A stretch of 64,000 nucleotides of DNA from Streptomyces roseifaciens (lineage in GTDB: Bacteria; Actinomycetota; Actinomycetes; Streptomycetales; Streptomycetaceae): positions 434,001 through 498,000 of the forward strand of contig NZ_LNBE01000003.1 of the NCBI RefSeq assembly GCF_001445655.1, in the 5' to 3' direction. This document shows, piece after piece, positions 24,328 through 35,061 of this stretch. The stretch's first letter is position 1, and each line of letters opens with the position of its first letter. The notes beneath the pieces were generated by a model. That model was not told the DNA's origin, did no database searches, and worked only from the letters and a program-made list of their open reading frames with translations. A program made the position numbers and the translations under genes.

Positions 24328-26166
24328 GTGAGGAGACACCGTCCCTTGTCCAGAACCCGGCCCGCGGGGTGCCGAGCCCGGCTCGGCACCCTGGCCCTCG
24401 CCGCCGTGGCCACCGCCTGCCTCGCCCTCGCCCCGGAAGAGCCGCCCGCGGCGTCCGCCGCGTCTGCGGCGCCGGCCGCGCCTCGTGCACCCGGCGCCCC
24501 CGACCTCGGGCCCGGGGTCCACGTCTTCGACCCGGCCATGCCCCGGCAGCGGATCCAGCGCACGCTGGACGAGGTCTTCCGGCGGCAGGAGCGCGCCCAG
24601 TTCGGGCCCGGCCGCGAGGCGCTGCTGTTCAAGCCGGGCAGCTACGACGTGGACGTCAACGTCGGCTTCTACACGCAGGTGGCGGGCCTGGGGCTGCGGC
24701 CGGACGACGTCACGGTCAGGGGCGCGGTGCACGCCGAGGCCGACTGGTTCAAGGGCAACGCGACGCAGAACTTCTGGCGCGCCGCCGAGAACCTCTCCGT
24801 CACCCCCGCCTCCGGCGCCGACCGCTGGGCCGTCTCCCAGGCCGCCCCGTACCGCCGCATGCACCTGCGCGGCGACCTCCGCCTGGACGACGGCGGCTGG
24901 TCGAGCGGCGGGTTCACCGCCGACTCGCTGATCGACGGGCGGGTGCTCTCGGGAACCCAGCAGCAGTGGCTCACGCGCAACAGCGAGCTCCGCGGCGGCT
25001 GGTCCGGCGCCACCTGGAACATGGTGTTCGCCGGGGTGCGGGGCGCCCCGCCGACGACCTTCCCCGACCCGCCCCGCACCAGCGTCGAGCGCACCCCCGC
25101 CGTCCGCGAGAAGCCCTTCCTGCACATCGACCGGTCGGGCGCCTACCGCGTCTTCGTCCCCGCCCTGCGCAGGGCCGCCCGGGGCACCACCTGGTCCGGC
25201 GGGGCGGCCGGGCCCGGCGCCTCCCGCCCGCTCGGCCGCTTCTTCGTCGTCCGGCCGGGCACCGGAGCCGCCCGGATCAACGAGGCGCTCGCGCGGGGCA
25301 GGGACCTGCTGATCACGCCCGGCGTCCACCACCTCGACCGGCCCCTGCGCGTTACCCGCCCCGGCACCGTCGTCCTCGGCCTGGGGCTCGCCACGCTCGT
25401 GCCCGACCGGGGCACCGCCGCACTGACCGTCGCCGACGTCGACGGCGTCCGCATCGCGGGCCTGCTCGTCGACGCGGGGCGCGCGGCGTCGCCGGTGCTG
25501 ATGGAGATCGGCCCGCCCGGCGCCCGGCGCCGCCACGCCGCCGACCCCGTCTCGCTGCACGACGTCTTCTTCCGCATCGGCGGCGCCGGTCCCGGACGGG
25601 CCGTCAGGAGCCTGGCGGTGCACAGCTCGGACGTGATCGGCGACAACCTGTGGCTGTGGCGCGCCGACCACGGCAGCGGCGTCGGATGGACCGTCAACAC
25701 CGCCGCCGAGGGGCTGGTCGTCGACGGCGAGGACGTCACGGTGTACGGCCTGTTCGTGGAGCACTACCAGCGGCAGCAGACGCTGTGGAACGGCGAGGGC
25801 GGCCGCACGTACTTCTTCCAGAACGAGCTGCCCTACGACCCGCCCGGCCGCGCCGCCTGGGGCGACGGCCGGGCCACGGGCTACCCCGCCTACCGGGTCG
25901 CCCCCTCCGTGACCCGCCACGAGGCCTGGGGCCTGGGCAGCTACTGCCACTTCACGGCCGCGCCCGGGCTCGCGGCCGACCGCGCCTTCGCGGCGCCCCG
26001 CAGGCCCGGAGTGCGCCTGCACAGCCTCGTTGCCGTCTCGCTCGACGGCGGCTGCACGCTGCGTCACGTCGTCAACGACACCGGAGGGCCGGCCGGCGCC
26101 GGGACCCGGGTCGCGACGCTCCGCTCCTGGCCGGAGGTCGAACGACTGTCCGGAAAACGCCCTTGA
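24328..26166 (+). CDS. Secreted parallel beta-helix protein
   Basis: The protein is 612 residues from GTG 24328; a TTG at 24346 has GAGGAG about ten bases upstream and is equally plausible. An N-terminal signal (LGTLALAAVATACLALAP) with Ala-rich linker predicts export. The rest has the run of short strands seen in right-handed beta-helix proteins such as GH55-type enzymes (FKPGSYDVDVNVGFYTQVAGLG, DNLWLWRADHGSGVGW, GLFVEHYQRQQTLW). Streptomyces relatives carry misleading names such as adenylyl cyclase or coagulation factor. I see no proven catalytic residues. A role in polysaccharide binding or cleavage is an inference. Confidence 0.7.
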   Translation: MRRHRPLSRTRPAGCRARLGTLALAAVATACLALAPEEPPAASAASAAPAAPRAPGAPDLGPGVHVFDPAMPRQRIQRTLDEVFRRQERAQFGPGREALLFKPGSYDVDVNVGFYTQVAGLGLRPDDVTVRGAVHAEADWFKGNATQNFWRAAENLSVTPASGADRWAVSQAAPYRRMHLRGDLRLDDGGWSSGGFTADSLIDGRVLSGTQQQWLTRNSELRGGWSGATWNMVFAGVRGAPPTTFPDPPRTSVERTPAVREKPFLHIDRSGAYRVFVPALRRAARGTTWSGGAAGPGASRPLGRFFVVRPGTGAARINEALARGRDLLITPGVHHLDRPLRVTRPGTVVLGLGLATLVPDRGTAALTVADVDGVRIAGLLVDAGRAASPVLMEIGPPGARRRHAADPVSLHDVFFRIGGAGPGRAVRSLAVHSSDVIGDNLWLWRADHGSGVGWTVNTAAEGLVVDGEDVTVYGLFVEHYQRQQTLWNGEGGRTYFFQNELPYDPPGRAAWGDGRATGYPAYRVAPSVTRHEAWGLGSYCHFTAAPGLAADRAFAAPRRPGVRLHSLVAVSLDGGCTLRHVVNDTGGPAGAGTRVATLRSWPEVERLSGKRP

Positions 26167-26218
26167 GTCGATCACTCTCCGCAATCCATGATGATCTTCC
26201 GGAGCGAGGGGGGACGCC

Positions 26219-27424
<1,206 letters not shown>

Positions 27425-27447
27425 GGATGCCCGGCCGCCCTGCGGCC

Positions 27448-28155
27448 TCAGGCGGGCGGCGGGTGCCCCAGCTCGTCGCGGGCGCGCTCCAGTTCGGCGC
27501 GGGCCCGCTGCCGGGCGACGGGGCTCGCCCCCGGCTGGTGCCTCAGGAAGGACTCGACGAATCCTGCGCGCCGCGCGGGCGGGTAGCGCTGCTCGGCCAG
27601 GAACGGCAGGTCGTTGCCGACCATGCTGCGGGCGACGAGCAGCGGGGTGTCGCTGTGCAGCGGGCGGAAGCCGGGGTTGTGCAGCCCCGGCCCCGGGTGC
27701 CCGGGGAAGAACTCGCCGAGCATCATCCCCTCCGCCACGAACTCCGGTTTGAGCCGGTCGTGGACGCGGACCACGGTCGCGGCCGCCACCCCGGGCAGGA
27801 CCAGGACTATGGTCTTGTCGATGGTGTGCTGGCCGCTGTGCGGCTCCATGGCCAGCCAGTGCGCCTTGAGCGCGGCGACGGCGGCCACGAGCCCGGCCTC
27901 GTCGCGCACCGGCGGCTCGGCGAGCGCGTAGCGGATCAGCCCGAGCCGCTGCGAGAGCGGCACGAACGGGCAGACCGCCCCACGGCGGCCGAGGTCGGGG
28001 TGGGGCCGGGCGACGTGTCCGGAGATCCATTCGTGGACGGGCCGCAGCAGTTCCTCCGCGGCGGCCTCCCGCTGGTCGTAGAGCCGGATGCGCGCGAGGC
28101 CGGAGTCCGCCCCGCCGCCGTCCGGGAGGGTGCAGTGATCGTTTCCGTGGTTCAT
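27448..28155 (-). CDS. DUF6875-like protein of unknown function
   Basis: The product has 235 residues if started at ATG 28155 (GGGGGGAC upstream). The signature HPDLGRRGAVCPFVP, with a conserved Cys, and the later segment LLGEFFPGH-like MMLGEFFPGHPG match a family annotated as DUF6875 in actinobacteria. No catalytic mechanism is known to me. The family is often found near nonribosomal peptide or P450 genes; here it converges with the P450 gene. Upstream (28156-28280) is an A/T-rich patch that may hold its promoter. Confidence 0.6.
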   Translation of the reverse strand: MNHGNDHCTLPDGGGADSGLARIRLYDQREAAAEELLRPVHEWISGHVARPHPDLGRRGAVCPFVPLSQRLGLIRYALAEPPVRDEAGLVAAVAALKAHWLAMEPHSGQHTIDKTIVLVLPGVAAATVVRVHDRLKPEFVAEGMMLGEFFPGHPGPGLHNPGFRPLHSDTPLLVARSMVGNDLPFLAEQRYPPARRAGFVESFLRHQPGASPVARQRARAELERARDELGHPPPA

Positions 28156-28280
28156 GGGTTGTCCCCCCGTCACGGTCTCTTGTCAGTAGGAAAAACCCAC
28201 CGGACCGGGATCGAGGTTGAGCGATCGGGGCAAAATAGCTTTATTGCACCCCTAGCGGGCGGTCGCTGTGACCAGAAGGG

Positions 28281-28922
28281 CTACGCCGTCAGTGCGGAGC
28301 CGAACTCCACCAGCAGTAAGGCCGAGGCCGCCAGCAGCAGTACGCCCGAGCCGCCGAGCAGCAGCCGGTAGCCGCGGGTGCCGATCCGGTGCCGCGCCCG
28401 GGCGACCACGACGGCGAGCGCGGCCTTGCTGCCGACCAGCAGCCCGTAGAAGCCGAAGAGGAAACCGCCGGCGCCGGGCGGTCCGTTGCGCCAGGCGGCC
28501 ACGAGCAGCGGCGCCCCCGTCGTCAGCCAGAACATCCACGGGTGCGGGCTGAGGAGGTTGACGAGCGCGCCCTGCCAGAGGGTCCGGCGTCCCCGGACCC
28601 GGGCCTCCGCGGTGTCGCACGCCTCGGGCACCTCGGCCGTACGGGCCTCGCGCAGGGTCGAGACGGCCAGCCAGGCGAGGAAGAGGCCGCCGAGCACGCC
28701 GCCGCCGGCGATCGCCCGCTCGGGCAGCACGGCCAGCACGGTCACGGCCAGCACGATCACCGGCAGGTCGGTGAGCAGGGGCACCGCCGCCACGCGCAGC
28801 CCGACGCCGAGCCCGCCGCGCAGGGTCCCCGACAGCACCAGCGCGAGCAGCGGGCCCGGGCTGATCCCCGCGCTGAAGCCGAGCGCCACCCCCAGAGCCA
28901 GCTCTTCCACGGCGCCGCCCAT
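28281..28922 (-). CDS. LysE-family exporter
   Basis: This 213-residue integral membrane protein has about six hydrophobic segments. The N-terminal signature GFSAGISPGPLLALVLSGTL is the LysE/RhtB motif, and LLSPHPWMFWLTTGAPLL is the usual second conserved loop. It presumably exports an amino acid or a related small molecule. The ATG at 28922 lies in an intergenic space shared with the divergent GntR gene. The ligand cannot be predicted. Confidence 0.85.
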   Translation of the reverse strand: MGGAVEELALGVALGFSAGISPGPLLALVLSGTLRGGLGVGLRVAAVPLLTDLPVIVLAVTVLAVLPERAIAGGGVLGGLFLAWLAVSTLREARTAEVPEACDTAEARVRGRRTLWQGALVNLLSPHPWMFWLTTGAPLLVAAWRNGPPGAGGFLFGFYGLLVGSKAALAVVVARARHRIGTRGYRLLLGGSGVLLLAASALLLVEFGSALTA

Positions 28923-29075
28923 CTCCCCTCACCGGCCCCCGCGGGGCATAGGTGAAAATCAGTGGATATTCAGTCACATCAGTACTGACATCTGTATTGC
29001 ACAAGACGCCTGCAAGGGGCACGAGGTTGACGCCGCGGTCACTCGTATCGGTAACGCCGGATACGTGCCGTTACA

Positions 29076-29085
29076 TGTCCGGACA
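29076..29085. promoter_or_regulatory. TGTCCGGACA palindrome upstream of the GntR gene
   Basis: This perfect 10-base palindrome lies 51 bases before the GntR start. A one-base variant, TGTTCGGACA, lies at the promoter of the ABC operon at 29953. The pair is a plausible GntR operator set. Confidence 0.5.
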
Positions 29086-29135
29086 ACCTGACCTACGAAC
29101 TTCCCGTCATCCGGTCCCGCGGCTAGGCTCCCTTC

Positions 29136-29885
29136 GTGGCGAACCAACCACCCCTCCAGTTCAGCCTGGACCGCAGCAGCCCCGTCCCGCTCTACTACCA
29201 GCTGTCCCAGCAGCTCGAAGCGGCGATCGAGCAGGGCGGGCTCGCCCCCGGCAGCCTGCTCGGCAACGAGATCGACCTCGCCGCGCGGCTCGGCCTGTCC
29301 CGGCCCACCGTCCGGCAGGCCATCCAGTCGCTGGTGGACAAGGGCCTGCTCATCCGCCGCCGCGGCGTCGGTACCCAGGTGCTGCACAGCCAGGTCAAGC
29401 GCCCCCTGGAGCTCAGCAGCCTCTACGACGACCTCGAAGCGGCGGGCCAGCACCCCGCCACCCGGGTGCTGCACCACGGGACCGAGGCCGCCGCGGCGGG
29501 CGTCGCCGCAGCCCTCGGCGTGCCCGAGGGCACCGAGGTCCTGCGGATCGAGCGGCTGCGCCTCGCCCACGGCGAGCCCATGGCCCACCTGTGCAACCAC
29601 CTGCCCGTGGGCCTCCTCGACGCCGGCCCCGCCCGCCTGGAGGAGACCGGCCTCTACCGCCTCATCCGTGCCGCCGGCATCACGCTGCACAGCGCCCGGC
29701 AGACGATCGGCGCCCGTGCCGCGACCGCCGAGGAGGGCGAGCGGCTGGCCGAGCCGGAGGGCGCGTCGCTGCTGACGATGGAGCGGACGACGTACGACGA
29801 CACGGGGCGCGCCGTCGAGTACGGTTCGCACGTCTACCGGGCCTCGCGCTACTCCTTCGAGTTCCAGCTGCTGGTCCGCCCGTAG
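29136..29885 (+). CDS. GntR/HutC-family regulator with UTRA domain
   Basis: The product has 249 residues. The N-terminal winged HTH is PVPLYYQLSQQLEAAI, LLGNEIDLAARLGLSRPTVRQAIQSLV and GLLIRRRGVGTQV. The C-terminal UTRA ligand domain has EVLRIERLRLAHGEPMAHL, ARAATAEEGERL and AVEYGSHVYRASRYSFEFQL. Such regulators usually bind sugar phosphates or related ligands. It precedes a sugar ABC importer by 257 bases and probably controls it. The start is GTG 29136. Confidence 0.88.
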   Translation: MANQPPLQFSLDRSSPVPLYYQLSQQLEAAIEQGGLAPGSLLGNEIDLAARLGLSRPTVRQAIQSLVDKGLLIRRRGVGTQVLHSQVKRPLELSSLYDDLEAAGQHPATRVLHHGTEAAAAGVAAALGVPEGTEVLRIERLRLAHGEPMAHLCNHLPVGLLDAGPARLEETGLYRLIRAAGITLHSARQTIGARAATAEEGERLAEPEGASLLTMERTTYDDTGRAVEYGSHVYRASRYSFEFQLLVRP

Positions 29886-29952
29886 CGGCCCGGCTCCGGC
29901 CCCGGCGTCGTCGGCCCGGACGGCCCTGCCCCGTTACGTCATGCCGTCAGAA

Positions 29953-29997
29953 TGTTCGGACAAAGTCTTGACGCAGTGGGGCGCCCGCCACTAGAAC
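29953..29997 (+). promoter_or_regulatory. Promoter and GntR-like operator of the sugar ABC operon
   Basis: TGTTCGGACA (29953-29962) lies just upstream of a TTGACG (29968-29973) and TAGAAC (29992-29997) pair with an 18-base spacer, a credible vegetative promoter. The operator would abut the -35 box. About 145 bases of leader follow before the binding-protein gene. Confidence 0.5.
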
Positions 29998-30142
29998 TCC
30001 ACCCACATGCAGCAGCCCCCGGCGGTACCCGCTGAAGCCCCCGCGGTCAGCGGTGACGGATGGTGACGGATACTTGGGCGGTTGGGCCCGTGGAATCGGG
30101 GTCCGGCCGCACCGTGACAGACAGTGAGAAGGGCAACTCCTC

Positions 30143-31153
30143 GTGGCAAGGGTTCGGACAGGCGTACGTGCGGTGAGCGCCGTGCTGGCAGCGGTGCTCG
30201 GCGCCACCCTGGCGGGGTGCAGCGCTACGGGCGGCAAGCGCGCGGAGGAGCGGGCGGCCAAGGCCGCCCAGGGCCGCGCCGCGGTCGACACGCCCCGCTG
30301 GACCTTCGCGATGGTCACTCACTCGGGCGATGGCGACACCTTCTGGGACATCGTCCAGAGCGGCGCCAAGCAGGCGGCCGCGAAGGACAACATCAAATTC
30401 CTCTACGCCCATGACGTGGAGGGCAACAAGCAGGCCCAGAGCGTCCAGGCCATGATCGACCAGAAGGTCGACGGCCTGATCGTCACGCTCGCCAAGCCCG
30501 ACGCCATGAAGGACGTCGTGGCCAAGGCCAAGAAGGCCGGCATCCCGGTGATCACCGTGAACTCGGGCTCCGACAAGTCCAAGGAGTTCGGCGCGCTCAC
30601 CCACATCGGCCAGGACGAGGTCATCGCCGGCGAGGCCGTCGGCGAGCAGCTCAACGAGCGCGGGAAGAAGAAGGCGGTCTGCGTCCTGCACGAGCAGGGC
30701 AACGTCGGCCACGAGCAGCGCTGCGACGGCGTGAAGAAGTCCTTCAAGGGCGAGGTGCAGAACCTCTACGTCGAGGGCACGAACATGCCCAGCGTGCAGT
30801 CGTCCATCGAGGCGAAGCTGCAGTCCGACAAGGACATCGACGCCGTCGTCACGCTCGGTGCACCCTTCGCCCCCACCGCGGTCAAGGCCGCCGAGCAGGC
30901 CGGCAGCAAGGCCGAGGTCGACACCTTCGACCTCAACGCCAAGGTCGCCGAGGCCCTGCAGTCCGGCAAGCTCGGCTTCGCCGTCGACCAGGACCCGTAC
31001 CTGCAGGGCTACGAGGCCGTCGACCTGCTGTGGCTCTACCGCTACAACCGCGACATGCTCGGCGGCGGCCGCCCGGTCCTGACCGGCCCGCAGATCGTCA
31101 CCAAGGACGACGCCAAGACCCTCGCCGAGTACGCCAAGCGGGGCACGCGATGA
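30143..31153 (+). CDS. Sugar ABC transporter substrate-binding lipoprotein
   Basis: This 336-residue periplasmic-binding protein belongs to the ribose/xylose type I family. The signal peptide ends in the lipobox TLAGC, giving lipidated Cys26. [44 protein letters not shown] and [20 protein letters not shown] are typical of this family, which binds pentoses, hexoses or inositols. The sugar is not known. The next gene starts within its stop codon (ATGA), so the three transporter genes form one operon. From memory it matches the SCO6257 class. Confidence 0.9.
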   Translation: MARVRTGVRAVSAVLAAVLGATLAGCSATGGKRAEERAAKAAQGRAAVDTPRWTFAMVTHSGDGDTFWDIVQSGAKQAAAKDNIKFLYAHDVEGNKQAQSVQAMIDQKVDGLIVTLAKPDAMKDVVAKAKKAGIPVITVNSGSDKSKEFGALTHIGQDEVIAGEAVGEQLNERGKKKAVCVLHEQGNVGHEQRCDGVKKSFKGEVQNLYVEGTNMPSVQSSIEAKLQSDKDIDAVVTLGAPFAPTAVKAAEQAGSKAEVDTFDLNAKVAEALQSGKLGFAVDQDPYLQGYEAVDLLWLYRYNRDMLGGGRPVLTGPQIVTKDDAKTLAEYAKRGTR

Positions 31154-32202
31154 GCGCCCCTGCAACGGCCCCCGTCCAGGACGCCCCCGACGAACGGCTG
31201 ATGCACCGCTCGCACCTGCGCCGGCTGCTCGGCCGCCCCGAGCTCGGTGCGGTCGTCGGCGCGGTGGCGGTCTTCGTCTTCTTCTCGGTCGTCGCCGACA
31301 GCTTCCTCCAGACGTCGAGCCTGTCGACGGTGCTCTACGCCTCCTCGACCATCGGCATCATGGCCGTGCCCGTGGCGCTGCTGATGATCGGCGGCGAGTT
31401 CGACCTGTCGGCCGGTGTGATGGTGACCAGCGCCGCGCTGGTCTCCTCGATGTTCAGCTACCAGATGACGGCCAACGTCTGGGCCGGCGCCGGCGTCTCG
31501 CTGCTCGCCATGCTCGCCGTCGGCTTCTTCAACGGCTTCGTGCTCACCCGCACCAAGCTGCCCAGCTTCATCATCACGCTGGCCACCTTCCTGATGCTGA
31601 CCGGTCTGAACCTGGGCTTCACCAAGCTGATCGGCGGCACCGTCTCCACCAAGACCATCGGGGACATGGAGGGCTTCGAGTCCGCCCGCGCGGTCTTCGC
31701 CTCGCACCTGACGATCGGCGGCGTGGACCTCCAGGTCACCATCCTGTGGTGGCTCGGCCTGGTGGCCCTGGCCACCTGGGTCCTGCTGCGCACCCGCGCC
31801 GGCAACTGGATCTTCGCGGTGGGCGGCAACTCCGACGCGGCCCGCGCGGTCGGCGTCCCCGTCAAGGGCACCAAGATCGCCCTGTACATGGCGGTCGCCT
31901 TCTGCGCCTGGATCTCCGGCCAGCACCTGCTCATGTCGTACGACGTGGTGCAGTCCGGCGAGGGCGTCGGCAACGAACTCCTCTACATCATCGCGGCCGT
32001 CATCGGCGGCTGCCTGATGACCGGCGGCTACGGCTCCGCCATCGGCTCCGCGGTCGGCGCGTTCATCTTCGGCATGGCCAGCAAGGGCATCGTCTACGCG
32101 CAGTGGAACCCGGACTGGTTCAAGTTCTTCCTCGGCGCGATGCTGCTCCTGGCGACGCTGCTGAACGCCTGGGTGCGCAAGAGGGCGGAGGCCCGCAAAT
32201 GA
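31150..32202 (+). CDS. Sugar ABC transporter permease
   Basis: This 350-residue RbsC-like permease has about eight to ten membrane helices. The conserved segments are [32 protein letters not shown] and [17 protein letters not shown], followed by the C-terminal [20 protein letters not shown] with the EAA-like coupling region. ATG 31150 overlaps the upstream stop by four bases and its own stop overlaps the ATPase start in the same way. It forms the channel for the sugar delivered by the lipoprotein. Confidence 0.92.
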   Translation: MSAPATAPVQDAPDERLMHRSHLRRLLGRPELGAVVGAVAVFVFFSVVADSFLQTSSLSTVLYASSTIGIMAVPVALLMIGGEFDLSAGVMVTSAALVSSMFSYQMTANVWAGAGVSLLAMLAVGFFNGFVLTRTKLPSFIITLATFLMLTGLNLGFTKLIGGTVSTKTIGDMEGFESARAVFASHLTIGGVDLQVTILWWLGLVALATWVLLRTRAGNWIFAVGGNSDAARAVGVPVKGTKIALYMAVAFCAWISGQHLLMSYDVVQSGEGVGNELLYIIAAVIGGCLMTGGYGSAIGSAVGAFIFGMASKGIVYAQWNPDWFKFFLGAMLLLATLLNAWVRKRAEARK

Positions 32203-33026
32203 GTGCTGCTGCCCTGGTCAAGCTGACCGACGTCAGCAAGTTCTACGGGAACATCCGCGCCCTCGAAGGGGTCTCCCTGGAGGTCCACGCGGGCGAGATC
32301 ACCTGTGTGCTCGGCGACAACGGCGCCGGCAAGTCCACCCTGATCAAGATCGTCGCGGGTCTGCACCAGCACGACGCCGGCAGCTTCGAGATCGAGGGCG
32401 AGGAGACGAAGCTCGCCTCCCCCCGCGAGGCCCTCGACCGCGGCATCGCCACGGTCTACCAGGACCTCGCGGTCGTCCCGCTCATGCCGGTCTGGCGGAA
32501 CTTCTTCCTCGGCTCCGAGCCGACGAAGGGCGCCGGCCCCTTCAAGCGGCTCGACGTGCAGCACATGCGCGAGACCACCCGCAGCGAGCTGCTGCGCATG
32601 GGCATCGACCTGCGGGACGTCGACCAGCCCATCGGCACCCTCTCCGGCGGCGAGCGGCAGTGCGTGGCCATCGCGCGGGCGGTCTACTTCGGCGCGAAGG
32701 TGCTCGTCCTCGACGAGCCGACCGCGGCGCTCGGCGTCAAGCAGTCGGGCGTGGTCCTGAAGTACGTGGCCGCGGCGCGCGACGCCGGCCTGGGCGTGGT
32801 GTTGATCACCCACAATCCGCACCACGCGTATCTGGTCGGTGACCGCTTCGTGCTGCTCAAGCGCGGCTCGATGGCCGGCAGCCACGCCAAGTCGGAGATC
32901 GGCCTCGACGAGCTCACCCGCCAGATGGCGGGCGGCAGCGAGCTCGAGCAGCTCAGCCACGAGCTGCAGCGGGCCCCCGGTCCGGACGTGATCGGCGGCA
33001 AACCGGTCGCCTCCGGCGAGGGGTGA
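32199..33026 (+). CDS. Sugar ABC transporter ATP-binding protein (single domain)
   Basis: This 275-residue ATPase has Walker [10 protein letters not shown] (residues 39-47), signature LSGGERQ, Walker [12 protein letters not shown] and the switch His in VLITHNP. It carries one nucleotide-binding domain, unlike the fused two-domain RbsA/XylG ATPases usually paired with RbsC-type permeases, so it should work as a homodimer. The start overlaps the permease stop (ATGA). A strong hairpin follows 15 bases after the stop and closes the operon. Confidence 0.92.
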   Translation: MSAAALVKLTDVSKFYGNIRALEGVSLEVHAGEITCVLGDNGAGKSTLIKIVAGLHQHDAGSFEIEGEETKLASPREALDRGIATVYQDLAVVPLMPVWRNFFLGSEPTKGAGPFKRLDVQHMRETTRSELLRMGIDLRDVDQPIGTLSGGERQCVAIARAVYFGAKVLVLDEPTAALGVKQSGVVLKYVAAARDAGLGVVLITHNPHHAYLVGDRFVLLKRGSMAGSHAKSEIGLDELTRQMAGGSELEQLSHELQRAPGPDVIGGKPVASGEG

Positions 33027-33040
33027 CACAGCTCTCACCG

Positions 33041-33067
33041 AGCGGGCCCGCCGGTGGCGGGCCCGCT
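33041..33067 (+). terminator. Hairpin terminator after the ABC operon
   Basis: AGCGGGCCCGCC (33041-33052) and GGCGGGCCCGCT (33056-33067) pair perfectly around a GGT loop, followed by TTCC. This is a strong intrinsic-type hairpin, so the ROK kinase gene needs its own promoter in 33068-33228. Confidence 0.8.
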
Positions 33068-33228
33068 TCCCGCGATGCGGTACGCAACGCTTCCTTGAGG
33101 CACAATCGGCCACGACCGTATCCACGAGGCGGAGACCTCCCGAGACCACCGCAGGGACGACGACTCTTGCGAGCACGCAACCGGAGCGACCGTAGGACCG
33201 CACAGCTCCACGCCGTGGCGGTGGTGTC

Positions 33229-34347
33229 ATGAGCATGTATCGCGACCTCCACCGGGGCGCGGCGAAGGCCACCGTGCTCCGGACCGTCGGCACGCGCGAG
33301 CGCCGCTCGCACCTGACCGCTCCGCGCGTCCCCACCGTCGGCATCGACATCGGTGGCACCAAGGTGATGGCGGGCGTCGTCGACGCCGACGGCACCATCC
33401 TGGAGAAGGTCCGCACCGAGACGCCGGACAAGTCCAAGAGCCCCAAGGTCGTCGAGGACACCATCGTCGAGCTGGTCCTCGACCTCTCCGACCGGCACGA
33501 CGTCCACGCCGTGGGCATCGGCGCGGCCGGCTGGGTCGACGCCGACCGCAACCGCGTCCTGTTCGCCCCGCACCTGTCCTGGCGCAACGAGCCGCTGCGC
33601 GACCGCCTCGCCGGCCGCCTCGCCGTCCCCGTCATGGTCGACAACGACGCCAACACCGCCGCCTGGGCGGAGTGGCGCTTCGGCGCCGGCCGCGGCGAGG
33701 ACCACCTCGTCATGATCACCCTCGGTACGGGCATCGGCGGCGCGATCCTCGAGGACGGCCAGGTCAAGCGCGGCAAGTTCGGCGTCGCCGGCGAGTTCGG
33801 CCACATGCAGGTCGTGCCCGGCGGCCACCGCTGCCCGTGCGGCAACCGCGGCTGCTGGGAGCAGTACAGCTCCGGCAACGCCCTGGTGCGCGAGGCCCGC
33901 GAGCTGGCCGCCGCCGAGTCCCCCGTCGCGTACGGGATCATCGACCGCGTCGGCGGCAACATCTCCGAGATCACCGGCCCCCTCATCACCGAGCTGGCCC
34001 GCTCCGGCGACGCCATGTGCGTCGAGCTGCTGCAGGACATCGGCCAGTGGCTCGGCGTCGGCATCGCCAACCTCGCCGCCGCCCTCGACCCCTCCTGCTT
34101 CGTCATCGGCGGCGGCGTCAGCGCCGCCGACGACCTGCTGATCGGCCCCGCCCGGGACGCCTTCCGCCGCCACCTCACCGGCCGCGGCTACCGCCCCGAG
34201 GCCCGCATCGTCAAGGCACAGCTCGGCCCCGAGGCCGGCATGGTCGGCGCCGCGGACCTGGCCCGGCTCGTCGCCCGCCGCTTCCGGCGCGCCAACCGCC
34301 GCCGCGTCGAGCGCTACGAGCGGTACGCGAGGGCGGGGCGCGCTTGA
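33229..34347 (+). CDS. ROK-family sugar kinase
   Basis: This 372-residue ROK kinase has no N-terminal HTH. The phosphate loop is GIDIGGTKVMAG (about residues 38-49), the catalytic base lies in VDNDANTAAWAEW, GTGIGGAI follows, and the zinc motif CPCGNRGCWEQ is intact, as needed for activity. It would phosphorylate glucose or the sugar imported by the ABC system. The ATG at 33229 is used; a second ATG two codons later is possible. The first 30 residues are an unusual basic extension. The next gene overlaps by one base. Confidence 0.88.
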   Translation: MSMYRDLHRGAAKATVLRTVGTRERRSHLTAPRVPTVGIDIGGTKVMAGVVDADGTILEKVRTETPDKSKSPKVVEDTIVELVLDLSDRHDVHAVGIGAAGWVDADRNRVLFAPHLSWRNEPLRDRLAGRLAVPVMVDNDANTAAWAEWRFGAGRGEDHLVMITLGTGIGGAILEDGQVKRGKFGVAGEFGHMQVVPGGHRCPCGNRGCWEQYSSGNALVREARELAAAESPVAYGIIDRVGGNISEITGPLITELARSGDAMCVELLQDIGQWLGVGIANLAAALDPSCFVIGGGVSAADDLLIGPARDAFRRHLTGRGYRPEARIVKAQLGPEAGMVGAADLARLVARRFRRANRRRVERYERYARAGRA

Positions 34348-34919
34348 TGAGCACCACGGAGCACCCCGAGCGCACCGCGCCGCCGCACGGCCCCGGGCAG
34401 CCGGACGACGGCTTCCGCCGCCGCTGCCTGAAGGCCGTCGTCGTCTTCCTGCTCATCGCCATCCCCGCCGGCTACCTCTACATCTCCGCGATGCAGAGCC
34501 GCGGCGGCAGCGAGTCCAAGAAGGAGCAGGCGGCCGCGTCCGGCCTGGAGGAGGGCTGGCCCACCCGGCTCCAGCGCCGCCTCTACGAGGTGACCGTCCC
34601 GCCCTACGCGGAGGACGTCGCCAGCTACGAGACCAACGCGTGGAAGGCGAGCTCGCTCTTCCTGCAGTTCACGACCACGCGCGAGAAGTTCGACAAGTGG
34701 CTCTCCGACGTCGGCACCAGCGCCTCCGAGCTGGAGGACGGCGAGGTCACCATCGACGAGGACGAGGCCGCCGAGGTCGGCTGGGACCTGGGCGGCGAGC
34801 ACCGCTGGGCGGGCACCACCGTCGACCAGGACAAGCCCAAGCCCTCCCTGGAAATCACCGCCAACCTCGACGACCCGAAGTACCCGCGGGTTTTTGTAGT
34901 GTCCACGACCACGCCCTGA
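34347..34919 (+). CDS. Single-pass membrane protein of unknown function
   Basis: The protein has 190 residues: a Pro-rich cytosolic N-terminus, one membrane helix (AVVVFLLIAIPAGYLYISAM, about residues 29-48) and an acidic extracellular domain with helix-like EKFDKWLSDVGTSASELEDG. I do not recognise the family. It starts at ATG 34347, sharing one base with the ROK stop, so it is co-translated with the kinase. The extracellular part has no cysteines and no catalytic motif that I can name. Confidence 0.7.
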   Translation: MSTTEHPERTAPPHGPGQPDDGFRRRCLKAVVVFLLIAIPAGYLYISAMQSRGGSESKKEQAAASGLEEGWPTRLQRRLYEVTVPPYAEDVASYETNAWKASSLFLQFTTTREKFDKWLSDVGTSASELEDGEVTIDEDEAAEVGWDLGGEHRWAGTTVDQDKPKPSLEITANLDDPKYPRVFVVSTTTP

Positions 34920-34953
34920 TCGCCCTTCCGGGCCGTCGGATAGCGTGGCGCGG

Positions 34954-35061
34954 GTGAGTGAGAAGCAGACCCCGCAGCCCCTCCAGTACCGGACCGACGG
35001 CCCCGAGGACGGGCCCGTCCTGGTCGTCGGCCCCGCACTCGGCACCACCTGGCACAGGTAG
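34954..35061 (+). pseudogene. pcaD: 3-oxoadipate enol-lactonase, 5' fragment cut by the accessory region
   Basis: The first 34 codons from GTG 34954 read SEKQTPQPLQYRTDGPEDG and then VLVVGPALGTTWH, which matches the start of actinobacterial PcaD-type alpha/beta hydrolases up to the oxyanion-loop strand. After TTWH the homology stops and a stop codon follows at once (35059-35061). The rest of the enzyme (about 220 residues, including the nucleophile and catalytic triad) is absent. This marks the left edge of the accessory region at about 35,056. The remainder is not elsewhere in the window. Confidence 0.7.

Noticed and set aside
28952..29971. A 339-codon frame overlapping the GntR gene
   Set aside because: It is an Arg/Pro-rich out-of-frame shadow of the GntR gene and its promoter region.
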